A DNA stretch of 64,000 nt from the NCBI GenBank assembly GCA_001939145.1, contig LSRX01000840.1:106817-170816 (forward strand). Reading direction: 5' to 3'. The DNA is from Symbiodinium microadriaticum (lineage: Eukaryota; Sar; Dinophyceae; Suessiales; Symbiodiniaceae). Positions within the stretch are counted from its first letter, which is position 1. Each line of letters opens with the position of its first letter. Positions 10,351-19,550 of the stretch are shown piece by piece. The notes beneath the pieces were generated by a model. The model did no database searches, had not been told where the DNA came from, and saw only the letters and a list, made by a program, of their open reading frames with translations. A program made the translations under genes and the position numbers.

Positions 10351-10382
10351 TAGCCCGAATCCTTACAGCCTTAATGAATTAA

Positions 10383-10745
10383 ATAACCCTAAACCCTAAA
10401 CCCCCTAGAGGCCCTATTTCATCCCACATTACAACCCTGATAGCCCGAAATCCTTACAACCCTACAACCCTAAATCCCTACGTACAGCCCTAAAGCCCTA
10501 CTTCGTCCTACTTCCTTACAACCCTGATGACCCGAATAAGTTCATAATAAGATAATGGGAATCAATGAAGCAGTACACTGCATCTTTTATTATTAATAAA
10601 AGATGCAGCGTACTGCTTCATTGATCCCCGTGCTAAGCTAACCTACCTAGTATTAAGTTTAACCTAGCTAAACCCTAAACCCTAAACCCTAAACCCGGCT
10701 TTTATTTTAATGGTTTAGGATTCCGGGGTTTAGGGTTTAGGGTTT
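10383..10745 (+). repeat. Start of telomeric-variant zone with opposite-polarity arrays
   Basis: CCCTAAA units (10383-10410 and 10672-10696) and AGCCCTA-like degenerates, then inverted TTTAGGG units (10722-10745). The hairpin at 10559-10628 lies inside. This marks the left border of the repeat-rich part of the window. Confidence 0.85.
10559..10628 (+). repeat. Near-perfect inverted repeat (hairpin), 33 bp arms
   Basis: The left arm begins AATCAATGAAGCAGTACACT and ends near TTTTATTA. The right arm is its complement with one visible mismatch (CACTGC against CGTACTG side). There is almost no loop. It has no coding content; a MITE or a transcribed hairpin are both possible. Confidence 0.85.
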
Positions 10746-10766
10746 AAGGGTTTGGGGCTGGCTCAA

Positions 10767-11139
10767 CGCCCTTTCGGGCGCAAAATCGCTCTTTCGAGCG
10801 CTGCTTCTTCTCGCTCTTTCGAGCGCTGCTTCTTCTCGCTCTTTCGAGCGCTGCTTCTCTCCGCTCTTTCGAGCGCTGCTTCTCTCCGCTCTTTCGAGCG
10901 CTTGTCCTCGCTCTTTCGAGCGTCTACTCGCTCTTTCGAGCGCAGCTTACCCTAGCCTAACTTAAGATTAAGGGCTTAGGGTTACGGGTTCTAGGGTTTA
11001 GGGGTTGGGAACTAAGATAAGGTCTAGGACGCACTTTCGTGCGATACGCTCTTTCGAGCGACTAGGGTTTAAGGAACTTAGGGTCTTAGGGCGTAGGGTT
11101 CGGGACGCACTTTCGTGCGCATAAACGCTCTTTCGAGCG
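10767..11139 (+). repeat. Array of 12 TTTC-loop GC hairpins
   Basis: Twelve 14-base hairpins: one CGCCCTTTCGGGCG (10767), nine CGCTCTTTCGAGCG (10787, 10812, 10837, 10862, 10887, 10909, 10929, 11047, 11126) and two CGCACTTTCGTGCG (11030, 11106). Numbers 2 to 6 are spaced exactly 25 bp apart by CTGCTTCTYYT-type spacers. The later ones lie within telomeric-variant sequence. The third stem base pair changes C-G, T-A or A-T while pairing is kept. No function known. Confidence 0.95.
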
Positions 11140-11149
11140 ACTACTAACC

Positions 11150-11430
11150 CTAAGCCCTGAACTCTAACTAAGCCCCAAGCCTAAACCTTATTAGCCCCGA
11201 GCCCTACTTAAGCTAATAACCTTAAGCCCTGAACTCTAAACCCAAACCCCAAGCCTAAACCTTAACCCCGAGCCCTACCTAAACTAATAACCCTAATAAA
11301 CCCTGAACTCTAAACCAAGCCCCAAGCCTAAACCTTAACCCCGAGCCCTACCTAAACTAATAACCTAAACCCTGAACTCTAAACCAAGCCCCAAGCCCAA
11401 ACCTTAACCCCGAACACCTACCTAAAAACC
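11150..11430 (+). repeat. Higher-order telomeric-variant repeat, about 70-75 bp x 4
   Basis: Four consecutive units share CCCTGAACTCTAA, then CCCCAAGCCTAAACCTTA, then CCCGAGCCCTACCTAAACTA. Each unit is itself built from degenerate CCCTAAA words, so telomeric variants have been amplified as a block. Confidence 0.85.
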
Positions 11431-11442
11431 CGAAGCTCCGCA

Positions 11443-11620
11443 CTCTTGGGCTGTGGCCCAAACGACCGCGACCGCGAAGCCAATGTCCTGGCCGGCAGGC
11501 TTGCCCAAATTACAGAATCCCACAGTACACAAGTTCAAGAACCACCCCCACCCTCCCCAAACTGTCCTGCATCGTCACCGTCATGAACCCGACGAAGTCG
11601 ATGGTGAGGATGACATACAT
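11443..11620 (-). CDS. Exon-like fragments of a membrane-type protein
   Basis: Two minus-strand blocks look protein-like: about 11620-11570 (ILTIDFVGFMTVTMQD) and about 11515-11443 (PAGQDIGFAVAVVWATA). Both are hydrophobic. The second carries the GGTCGCGGTCG motif common to exons in this window. Borders and family are unknown. It could be a decayed gene caught in repeats. Confidence 0.25.
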
Positions 11621-11633
11621 ACACATATATATA

Positions 11634-11692
11634 TATGTGTATGTATGTATGTATGTATGTATGTATGTATGTATGTATGTATGTATGTATGT
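11634..11692 (+). repeat. (TATG)n microsatellite
   Basis: About 13 near-perfect TATG units after a short TA run. Long open frames over it are repeat artefacts. Confidence 0.95.
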
Positions 11693-11737
11693 TGTGCATG
11701 TCATGTGGTATCACTCACGAATACAGAGGAGTCAAGA

Positions 11738-11745
11738 CTACTACT

Positions 11746-11798
<53 letters not shown>

Positions 11799-11802
11799 AT
11801 AG

Positions 11803-11838
<36 letters not shown>

Positions 11839-11845
11839 GCTGCTG

Positions 11846-11883
<38 letters not shown>
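11738..11883 (+). repeat. (TAC)n microsatellite
   Basis: Over 40 TAC/CTA units in two blocks split by TAATAGAC, with a short CTGCTGCTG interruption. Confidence 0.95.
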
Positions 11884-11908
11884 GCTAAGTGAGAGACCGG
11901 ACAGCATC

Positions 11909-11955
11909 AATTCCAACCAGGTGTTTCCAGTGGAAACACCTGGTTGGAATTGACA
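11909..11955 (+). repeat. Perfect 22 bp inverted repeat, 3 nt loop
   Basis: Arms TCAATTCCAACCAGGTGTTT plus CC, and the exact reverse complement, separated by AGT. It lies directly after the TAC microsatellite. Possible hairpin element or replication-slippage product. Confidence 0.9.
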
Positions 11956-13040
11956 CTGGCCAGCCTCTCTCGAGCCTCAGGGCTGCTGTTGGCACTAGCA
12001 ACAGTCCTATATTAGAACCCCAGCCAACCCCCAGAAAATAAAAAATGTCCGAAAGCAACGCCCAGTTTTGGGCCGAAAATCCAACGTTTCCTGCGGAAAA
12101 GCCAAAAAGAATGGGGAAACTACACTGCCAGACTCCAAACCATGTGTTTTTTGGTTTTCCTGGAACCAAGTTTTTTGCTAGGGAAGACCAACAAAAACAT
12201 CTTTTGGAGTCTGGCCGCATAGTTTCCAAAAGATGTTTTCGTGTCTTTGTTGGTTTGCCCAGAAAAATTTGGTTTTTGATTGGAAGAGTACAATGTTGCC
12301 GTTAAGAGCGTGCTCACGTCGAACCTAAACGAGTTGCTTGGCGGTTGGTTTGTGATTGGAAGAGTACGGTGTTGCCGCTGAGTGCGTGCTCGCGTCGAAC
12401 CGAACGAGTTGCCTGGCGCGTTCTCTTGAAATGTGAGTTTGGTTTTGGCAGACTTTCAGAGATAAGGAATCAGGACCTGCCGGAAAAGCTGGTTTAACAC
12501 GGTATTTACGATACAATGCGAGGGTCGGTAGTTCATGGGGCGGGATTTATAATACGATACTATCGAGCCGAGCAACATGAAACTGCAGGGTTCGATCCTA
12601 TTAGCGATGGGGCTTGGGATTCTGGAAAGGGTCTGGTTCGATATTATTAGCGATGGGGCTTGGGATTCTGGTAAGGGTCTGGTTCAGGTGTTAGGGCACC
12701 TTTGAATTCCTAACCAGTCCCGACCCAGTAGACGAAATGTCCCGAAATGCTACCTAGGGTAGGAATGAGTCAATACTTGCGACTCAACCAAGTGAGTGAC
12801 CCTCAATCGGATCACTTAGACTTAGACACTTCAATCAACTAACCACGCAAGCAAAATTCCACAATTATTCTAGGCCGCCAGAACAGTATATAGACGCAAA
12901 GAGAAAGCAACACCCAACATCATTTTCATTTACAAGTCAGTCAGGCAAACGACAAGACAATCATCATCCCAAGACGTCAGGACGAACAGTGGCAAAGCTT
13001 AGATCTTCTCTCAGTCATCCTCAACCCTTGGATTAGCCGT
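11956..13040. other. Repeat-bearing non-genic stretch
   Basis: Contains an inverted repeat (GGAAACTA at 12115-12139 against 12204-12229). It also has a 65 bp direct repeat starting GATTGGAAGAGTAC (12280-12345 and 12355-12418) and a 46 bp direct repeat starting GGTTCGAT (12589-12634 and 12635-12683). No gene supported. Confidence 0.7.
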
Positions 13041-13455
13041 AAAGCCCTAAACCCTAAACCCTTATATAACCCTTAACCTAAACCCCAAACCCCACGCCAA
13101 AACCAAAAAGCCCCCCAAACACACTTCTCTCAGGCCTTGCGTGCCGCCCACAGCGCTTGTGAAAGAAGCTCCTCCCGCACCATAAGCTGTGCAAAATGCT
13201 GGCCTGGCAATGTCAGGGATTAGGGTTTAGGACTTAGGGGCTTGGATTTAGGACTTGCGGTTCAATGTCAGGGCTTAGGGTTTCGGACTTATGGGCTTGG
13301 ATTCAGGACTTGCGGTTCAAGGACTGGCAAGTAACTGAAGGATCCAAACCCTGAACCTCGGAGACTGATGGTCCGCTTTCCGTTCGTCTGTATGGATGTG
13401 CGCCGAGGCGAAGGATCCGTCACTGGCACGCCATTCGACGCGATTGGAAATAATC
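13041..13455. other. Telomeric-variant and unique spacer
   Basis: Short CCCTAAA units near 13041-13070 and a duplicated 60 bp-like GGACTTGCGGTTCA block (about 13250 and 13305). No gene seen. Confidence 0.5.
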
Positions 13456-14280
13456 ATGTATGCATGTACTTACTTACTTATGCATGCATGCATGTATGTA
13501 TGCATGCATGCAGTTAGGTATGTATGTACGTATGTATGTATGTATGTATGTATGTATGTATGCATGCATGCATGTATGTATGTATGTAGGTCTGTTTGTC
13601 TGCATGTAGGTCTGTATGTCTGTCTGTCTGGCTGTCTGTCTGTCTGTCAGCCTGCCTGGCTGTCTGTCTGTCTGTCTGTCTGTCTGTCGGTCTGTCGGTC
13701 TGTCGGTCTGTCGGTCTGTCGGTCGGTCTGTCTGTCTGTCTGTCTCTCTGTCTGTCTGTCTGTCTGTACGTATGTATGTATGTACGTTATGTATGTTATG
13801 TATTTTATGTAGGTTATGCATGTTATGTTATGTTATGTTATGTATGTACGTATGTATGTATGTATGTATGTATGTATGCGGGTATGTATGTATGTATTTA
13901 TGTACTTATAATGTATGTATGCATGCATGATTGTATGTGTGGATGTATGCATGCATGCATGCATGCATGCATGGATGGATGGATGGATGGATGGATGGAT
14001 GGATGGATGTATGTATGTATGTATGTATGTCTGTCTGTATGTACGCATGCATGTCATATGCGCCTGTCGCCTGCGTGTGACTCTGTCTATACCTATAGGG
14101 ATGACTTTCTGCCTGCCGGCCTACCTGCCTGTCTGCCTGGCTGTCTGCTTGTATGCGTGTACGTGATAGGCAGGCAGGTAGGCAGTTCGGAAGGTATGTA
14201 GGTAGGTAGGCAGGCAGGTAGGTAGGTAGGCAGGTAGGTAGGAATGCGTTCATGCATGCATGCACGCATGCAGACATGTG
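13456..14280 (+). repeat. Long mosaic of tetranucleotide repeats
   Basis: About 0.8 kb of interconverted four-base units: TATG, GCAT, TCTG, TCGG, GATG, GTAG and GCAG. The four-base register with G in one fixed place is kept over long stretches. Open frames across it (for example 13396-13812 and 13596-14201 plus) are artefacts of stop-free repeats. Confidence 0.95.
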
Positions 14281-14996
14281 GCATACTCAGGCAGTCCGAA
14301 CCTCATCTTGTCGGCAATCCTATCCGGAAACCCCACAGCCACCTAGTGTCTCAATCTCCATCTCCTTCGTGCCGGAGCGATAGCTCTTCAGAAGCAGTTG
14401 GACACCCTTCCTTAGTCTGCGAAAGCTGTGGGCTGAAGATCTCACGAGGAGTGTCGGAAAGCGGATAAGTTGCGATTTAGGCGTCTGGCGAACCCATCGG
14501 CTTGTTCGAGTTGTGCTATGTACTGCAGGGGTTGTGCTATGCCACATCCGAGACTAGACCAGTCGTGGTAAGCACCATCGTGGCTGTCGACTGCACGAAG
14601 GACTTTCTTCTAGGCGTAGCTCGTTGTTACTGATTTTTTCTCACAATGGCCCAGATGGAGGACAAATAGTCCCTAACTCCTGGCACCAACGGCCCCTAAG
14701 CTCCAAAAGGCTCTAAAACACGAAACGCCAAGCCCCGAACAACGTAAAACCCCCCAAAAAACCCAAGCAACTGGAGACGGAAATCCCCAGCATCCACCAA
14801 GTGCCCTCAACCCACCCTTTGAGGCTCTTAAACGGAATAGGCCCAAAACCCCCGTCTGCGATCTATGCCGGGGTGCCACAGGTCCTTGGCCAGGTCCGAA
14901 AGATCCTGATCAGTCGGTCTTACCGGAGAAGCCTTAAGAGTTCCAAGGTGTAGGGTTTAGGGGTTTAGGGGTTTAGGGGTTTAGGGCTGTATGCAC
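14281..14996. other. Non-genic stretch
   Basis: Low-copy sequence with short open frames on both strands that are not protein-like. It ends with an eight-base TTTAGGGG array at 14950-14988. Confidence 0.4.
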
Positions 14997-15090
14997 TACC
15001 CATGGGCTCCATAGTAGTTGTTTTTTGGGAATACCTTGTGGGATTCTACATATAAGCCACAAAAAGGAACTACTTAGGAGCCTATGGACA
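14997..15090 (+). mobile_element. MITE-like element, family A
   Basis: Begins TACCCATGGGCTCCATAG and ends with the inverted copy GGAACTACTTAGGAGCC. The core contains GGGATTCTACATATAAGCCA. Family A elements are about 95 bp, start and end in TA and have arms of about 35 bp. They have no coding capacity. Confidence 0.75.
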
Positions 15091-17444
15091 TAGAGTAGGA
15101 GTGCAAAGGACTGGAAGAGGCATGAAATTTGGCTAGTCGGTTCCGGTGTTGAGCGTGTGGAGAGTGCTGTGATTCGGGCTCTGATGGTTTAAAGTTTAGG
15201 GTTAAGTTAAGTTTCCCAGGTAGCTCAGAGATTGATGGAAGGATGATATCAGGTTTTTGGTGGGCTTTATCCGAGCCAAGGGTGTTTGCAGGGCTTCAAA
15301 CAATAATTATCAATATAGATCTCGAGGGTTTTTTAGGCTTTCTAGTCTTGCATGCACACATCTCAATCAGGCATCAAACCGCATGCTGGATCACCGCAAG
15401 CAACCTCAGGAGGTTAACAAACACTTTAAAGCCTACACACACCCCAAACCCTAAGCCCGCATGACTAAACACGACCCTGGTATAGGAGAACATGATTTAG
15501 GCTACCCCAGATGCTCGAGGGCACTGAAAGCAAGTTGTCTTCGCACTTGTCTTACATTCCATTATGTACCTGCTACTCTTCCTTGCCTCTGCCGCATGAG
15601 ACGAAGCCAACAGTGAGCCTCAGAACCAGCAGAGCTCCATGCTGTCGCGTCGTAGCTTCAAATTCGGAACTCTGAAGAGTCAAAAATCATAATACAAGGT
15701 CCTGAATAACGTTCGTGATTAATCAGAATAGGACCTGCGGGCATGTTGTAGTGTTGCTACAATGAGGAATCGTCTCACTAACTATTTCGGCTGCTGTATT
15801 GCAGTTCCGAGACCCTGCTTCGAAACTCCTTTGTACTCTGACCGAGATGGCTAAGTCGCTTTTCATTGTCTCAGTGCATACTTTATATGGCTGTGCAATT
15901 GCTTGGACTTCTTGGGTTGGTTGCGCAGATAGCTGTGTTTGCACCGGCTCTATAGTTTTCTACCAACACAGATGGTTGGATTCGCTCTGGGTTCCACACA
16001 TTTTTTGTAGCAATGACGTGTTGTTCACTATTACTACTTCTACCACGGTAGTGTGATGGTGATGGCGCGTGCAGTAATTGGTACTTGTATGCTACTGCTG
16101 GGCTTGTAGGCACTGTGGTCATACCAGGTGTGCGTTCTTATGCCTTCTCGGAACTCGTAGCACCAGACTCGGCATGCCAAGATGACAGGAGCGAGCAAAA
16201 TGAAGCTGCTAGACTTCGATAGATAAACTTGAGCTCTAACCTGTAAAACTACACCGAACAAACCTTAATCTGTCAGCCCAAAAGCCTGATACACCATTGC
16301 CCATAAACCTCAAGCCTAAGCAAGAAAATAGGGAGGTTTATGTAGCTGCATACCAGGGAATCTTCTGGAGTAGCTTACCCTTTAAAGAAGCAACTTCAGG
16401 TTGGATTAAGGTTTAGGAATTATGGGACCGGGATAGGGGTTTAGGGTTCGCGGAAACTAGAGCAGCTCCTTCCCAACAGACGAACGAGGAGGCACACAGA
16501 GGCCTGCCGCAATGAAACGAACAGCAATAATTATAATCACGACCATCATCGCACGATCTCTTTTAAACATCCACTCACTAGCCACAAGGGAAAAACTTAA
16601 AGGACATGAGACTGGATGCAAGGATCACGGAATCTGCCTTCCAGCCTCTTGTCCGAGATGTCAGCCTAAAACCCCGAACCTGTCAAAGCCGTCCTCTGCA
16701 CAATCCAAGGGTTTCACCTATCCCCTTGGCAGGGTCTAACTAAGTTCCACGATGTAGCCCTGACCGCTCTGTTTGACGTCTTCGGCTTACTTAAAGCACA
16801 TCCGGCGACTTGCGTGGAACAGGATGCCCCAACAAATGCAAGGCTGGATTGTAGATCGAAATGCAGACCCTTTGCAACTAGGCCGCAGGAGAAACAGTAG
16901 GGCACCCGCATCAGGAGAGTGGCTGCCTCTGCTGTCGTAAAGACATAAGAGCTCCAGGAAGGCGACAAGGAACGCACGCTGTAACATTACGGCCCTACAT
17001 AATAGAGATATAGTATATGTATACATAAATATGTATGTATATATATATATAGAGATGATATGTGTCTATGTCATGTGATATGTAAATGTGAACACAATCA
17101 CCACACGACACCGTTCTTCCGATACTTTAACATCGTAGGATAGATGTGCAGGCTCGGGAAGACTTATGATAAACCCTGAAGCCTAAACAAGACTGAAACT
17201 CCAGGTTGGTTTTACTTGAGTCAAGTGCGGATGGTGCCCTGCGAAGGTTGTCAGCACGATCTGAACATTAGGGAGATGCAGGTGATATAGGGTTTAGTAC
17301 AGGGTCCCGAGTCTAGAGTGTAGGGTTAGGGCCTAGGGTTTAGGGTTTAGAGTTTAGGGTGTAGGGCCTAGGGTTTGCCAGCATCCTAAGGCTACAAGCA
17401 TACAGAAAGTCGCGGAAAGCCGCAAACTACTGGTTCGCGAGACA
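15091..17444. other. Low-copy non-genic stretch
   Basis: Few telomeric words and no MITE recognised. Plus frame 15799-16056 is open (85 codons) and somewhat protein-like but without splice context or known motif. A small TA/ATGT microsatellite lies at 17010-17060, and TTTAGGG variants at 17287-17375. Confidence 0.4.
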
Positions 17445-17555
17445 CTACTGTTGATGATATTATAAACCCTGCATTACCCATAATAAGGAATATACCATAA
17501 TTCCCCATAGTTCAGGGTCCTTAAGCTAATGCAGGATTTCGATCATCAGCCGTAG
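17445..17555 (+). mobile_element. MITE-like element, family E
   Basis: Starts CTACTGTTGATGATA and ends ATCATCAGCCGTAG. The inner part reads ATAAGGAATATACCATAATT, shared with six other copies in this window. About 110 bp. Confidence 0.8.
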
Positions 17556-17837
17556 TATTCACTCCAAGACCTTCTGCCGCAAAAGTCAAGCGGCAATATG
17601 CTATGCAGACGTCGGCATGAAAGCGCCAATTGGTTAATTCATTTTCATTTGCAGTGGCAGCACGGTTCACATCTCTTCCGTTTCCCTCTTTCCTACATCT
17701 CCTTGCCACCAACGCCCATGCTTATTGGCAGTTGTTTAGGGTTTAGGGTTATCGGCGGTGGTGCAAGTCTGCAAGTCCTAGCGGAAGCAGCGTCGTCGTG
17801 CCAATGCATAACCCAGCAGCCCTGAGACTGCCCTACT

Positions 17838-17944
17838 AATATAGGGGCCTTAGTAGCCACCCATACTACTTTAGGTGTTCCTTTTTCATAATTATAGTAT
17901 AGTATACCCCAAAACCCTATTCTAATTACTAAGGCCCCTACATT
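17838..17944 (+). mobile_element. MITE-like element, family F
   Basis: Ends are AATATAGGGGCCTTAGTA and its inverted form TACTAAGGCCCCTACATT. The interior contains CCCCAAAACCCTATTCTAAT, shared with partial copies at about 20840-20900, 22270-22350, 33438-33512 and 51190-51290. Confidence 0.8.
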
Positions 17945-19210
17945 ACGTCTGCTTCTTCGGCCCCCGTGATGTAGTTCACGTTTGCCGTGCCTCTGTGGAC
18001 AGCAAGACAAGTTTGGGTCCTTTTTTGCACTTGTCTGCTAGAAATCCTGAAACCTGAACCTTGAACCCTTAAAGCTTGAACCCTAAACCCTAAAGGCCCT
18101 AAACCCTTCAACCTTGAACCCTAAACCCTAAAGGCCTTAAACCCTTCAAGCTGGCTTGAAGCCTAAACCTTCGACTCAAAGACCTGACCACCACTGGCTC
18201 CGATTTGCGCGTAGGGCTAAGGCCGAGGCAGACAAGGCCAAAGCAGTGAGAGTCAGGTAAAGGTGACCTTTGAGTCGGGGTTTGGGAAGAAGGGACTTCG
18301 GAATTCCTTGATTTAGGGTTTAGGGTTTAGGGTTTGGGAAGAAGGGGCTTCGGAATTCCTTGGGTGCTTAGGGCTCAGTTTTAGGAGCCTTGGGGCCTAG
18401 GATTTGGGGTCTCGGGTGTGAGCCTTTTGGGGTTTAGGACTCAGACTGTGGTATGGTTTGGGGGAGGAGGATATGATCCCGAATTCGAACTACGAGGGCT
18501 TGAGAGGCTCGGATCCCTCGGACCTCCAAGTAATACACTTGGGCTTAGGGTTTAGGGGTTTAGGGGTTTTGGGGTTTTGGGTTTAGGGGTTTAGGGGTTA
18601 GGGTAGCTATTTCGGGTCTACAGTTGTTAAGCAACAGTACTTACTTTGGCATATATTTGCAGTGATAGATGCGAAAAGCCTGCGCCATCGTCACAACACA
18701 AGCAAGTCGACACCCTAAGCCCAAGACTCTGAATCAAAACAGAAAACAAGCCCTGAACCTCACCGTTTCAAGCTCCGAGCTGAGTTTGGTTGGCCAGGAC
18801 ATGGATTTCGGGCTTGGTTTTCTGCGTTGGAATTCGGGTCTCGAATCGAAGTTCGGGTTTCCTGTATTGGGGCGATGACACAGCCTTTTTTGTTACCATG
18901 CAAAACACCCGGAGCTCCCCGTGGCTGCATCAACTCGAACCCGAAACCCCCGAAACCCCAAACCATCAAACTCTCGAAAAAACCGCAACGTGTAAAGCTG
19001 AGAAGTATGTAAGCCCGTGCCGGAGCCCTGAAAGGAACCTTCTGAAGAACCCTTGAAAGGAAGCCTTCCAGCACACTCGATCGAAAAAGACGACGTTGCA
19101 GACCGGCGGCATAGCAGGATAGAGGTCCACTGCGGCTTTTGGGCCTCGTCCGGGACATGAACGCACAGTCACGATGGAATCCTGGCCCCATTGAAGGTTT
19201 AGGGTTAGGG
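17945..19210. other. Telomeric variants and unique spacer
   Basis: Includes a two-unit repeat of CTTGAACCCTAAACCCTAAA plus GGCC at 18080-18150. A GTTTGGGAAGAAGGG duplication lies at 18278 and 18330, and TTTAGGGG runs at 18545-18603. Open frames at 18760-19191 are not convincing. Confidence 0.5.
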
Positions 19211-19550
19211 CGTCACACATACATACATGCATGCATACATGCATACATACAGACTTACTCACTTACTTACAGACGAACATACAAGCATGCATGCATACAT
19301 CCATAATTACGTGAATACAAACAAACATCCATCCATCCATCCATCCATCCATCCATCCATCCATCCATGCATCCATCCATCCATCATCCATCCATCCATC
19401 CATCCATAATTACATACCTGTATACATATCTACATTCACACACCTTCTGTACATACATACGTCCATAACTACCTACATCCATACACACACATGCATACAT
19501 ACATGCATGCATGCTTACATGCATACTTACATACGTGAACAGAAGCAAAC
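19211..19550 (+). repeat. Tetranucleotide (CATA/CATC/GCAT) mosaic
   Basis: Complement-type counterpart of the 13.5-14.3 kb mosaic. CATC runs at 19325-19410 are flanked by CATACATGCATG units. Confidence 0.95.

Noticed and set aside
10018..10353. 111-codon plus frame
   Set aside because: Composition is not protein-like, and the opposite strand carries the exon-type motif.
10767..11139. CRISPR array
   Set aside because: The evenly spaced palindromic repeats superficially resemble one, but units are 14 bp, spacers are near-identical and 11 bp, and the context is eukaryotic telomeric-variant DNA.
11453..11953. 166-codon plus frame with Thr and Leu runs
   Set aside because: It is mostly translated TATG and TAC microsatellite.
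13396..14201. Long Cys/Tyr/Val/Met-rich frames (up to 201 codons)
   Set aside because: They are translations of tetranucleotide repeats, which stay open in several frames on both strands.
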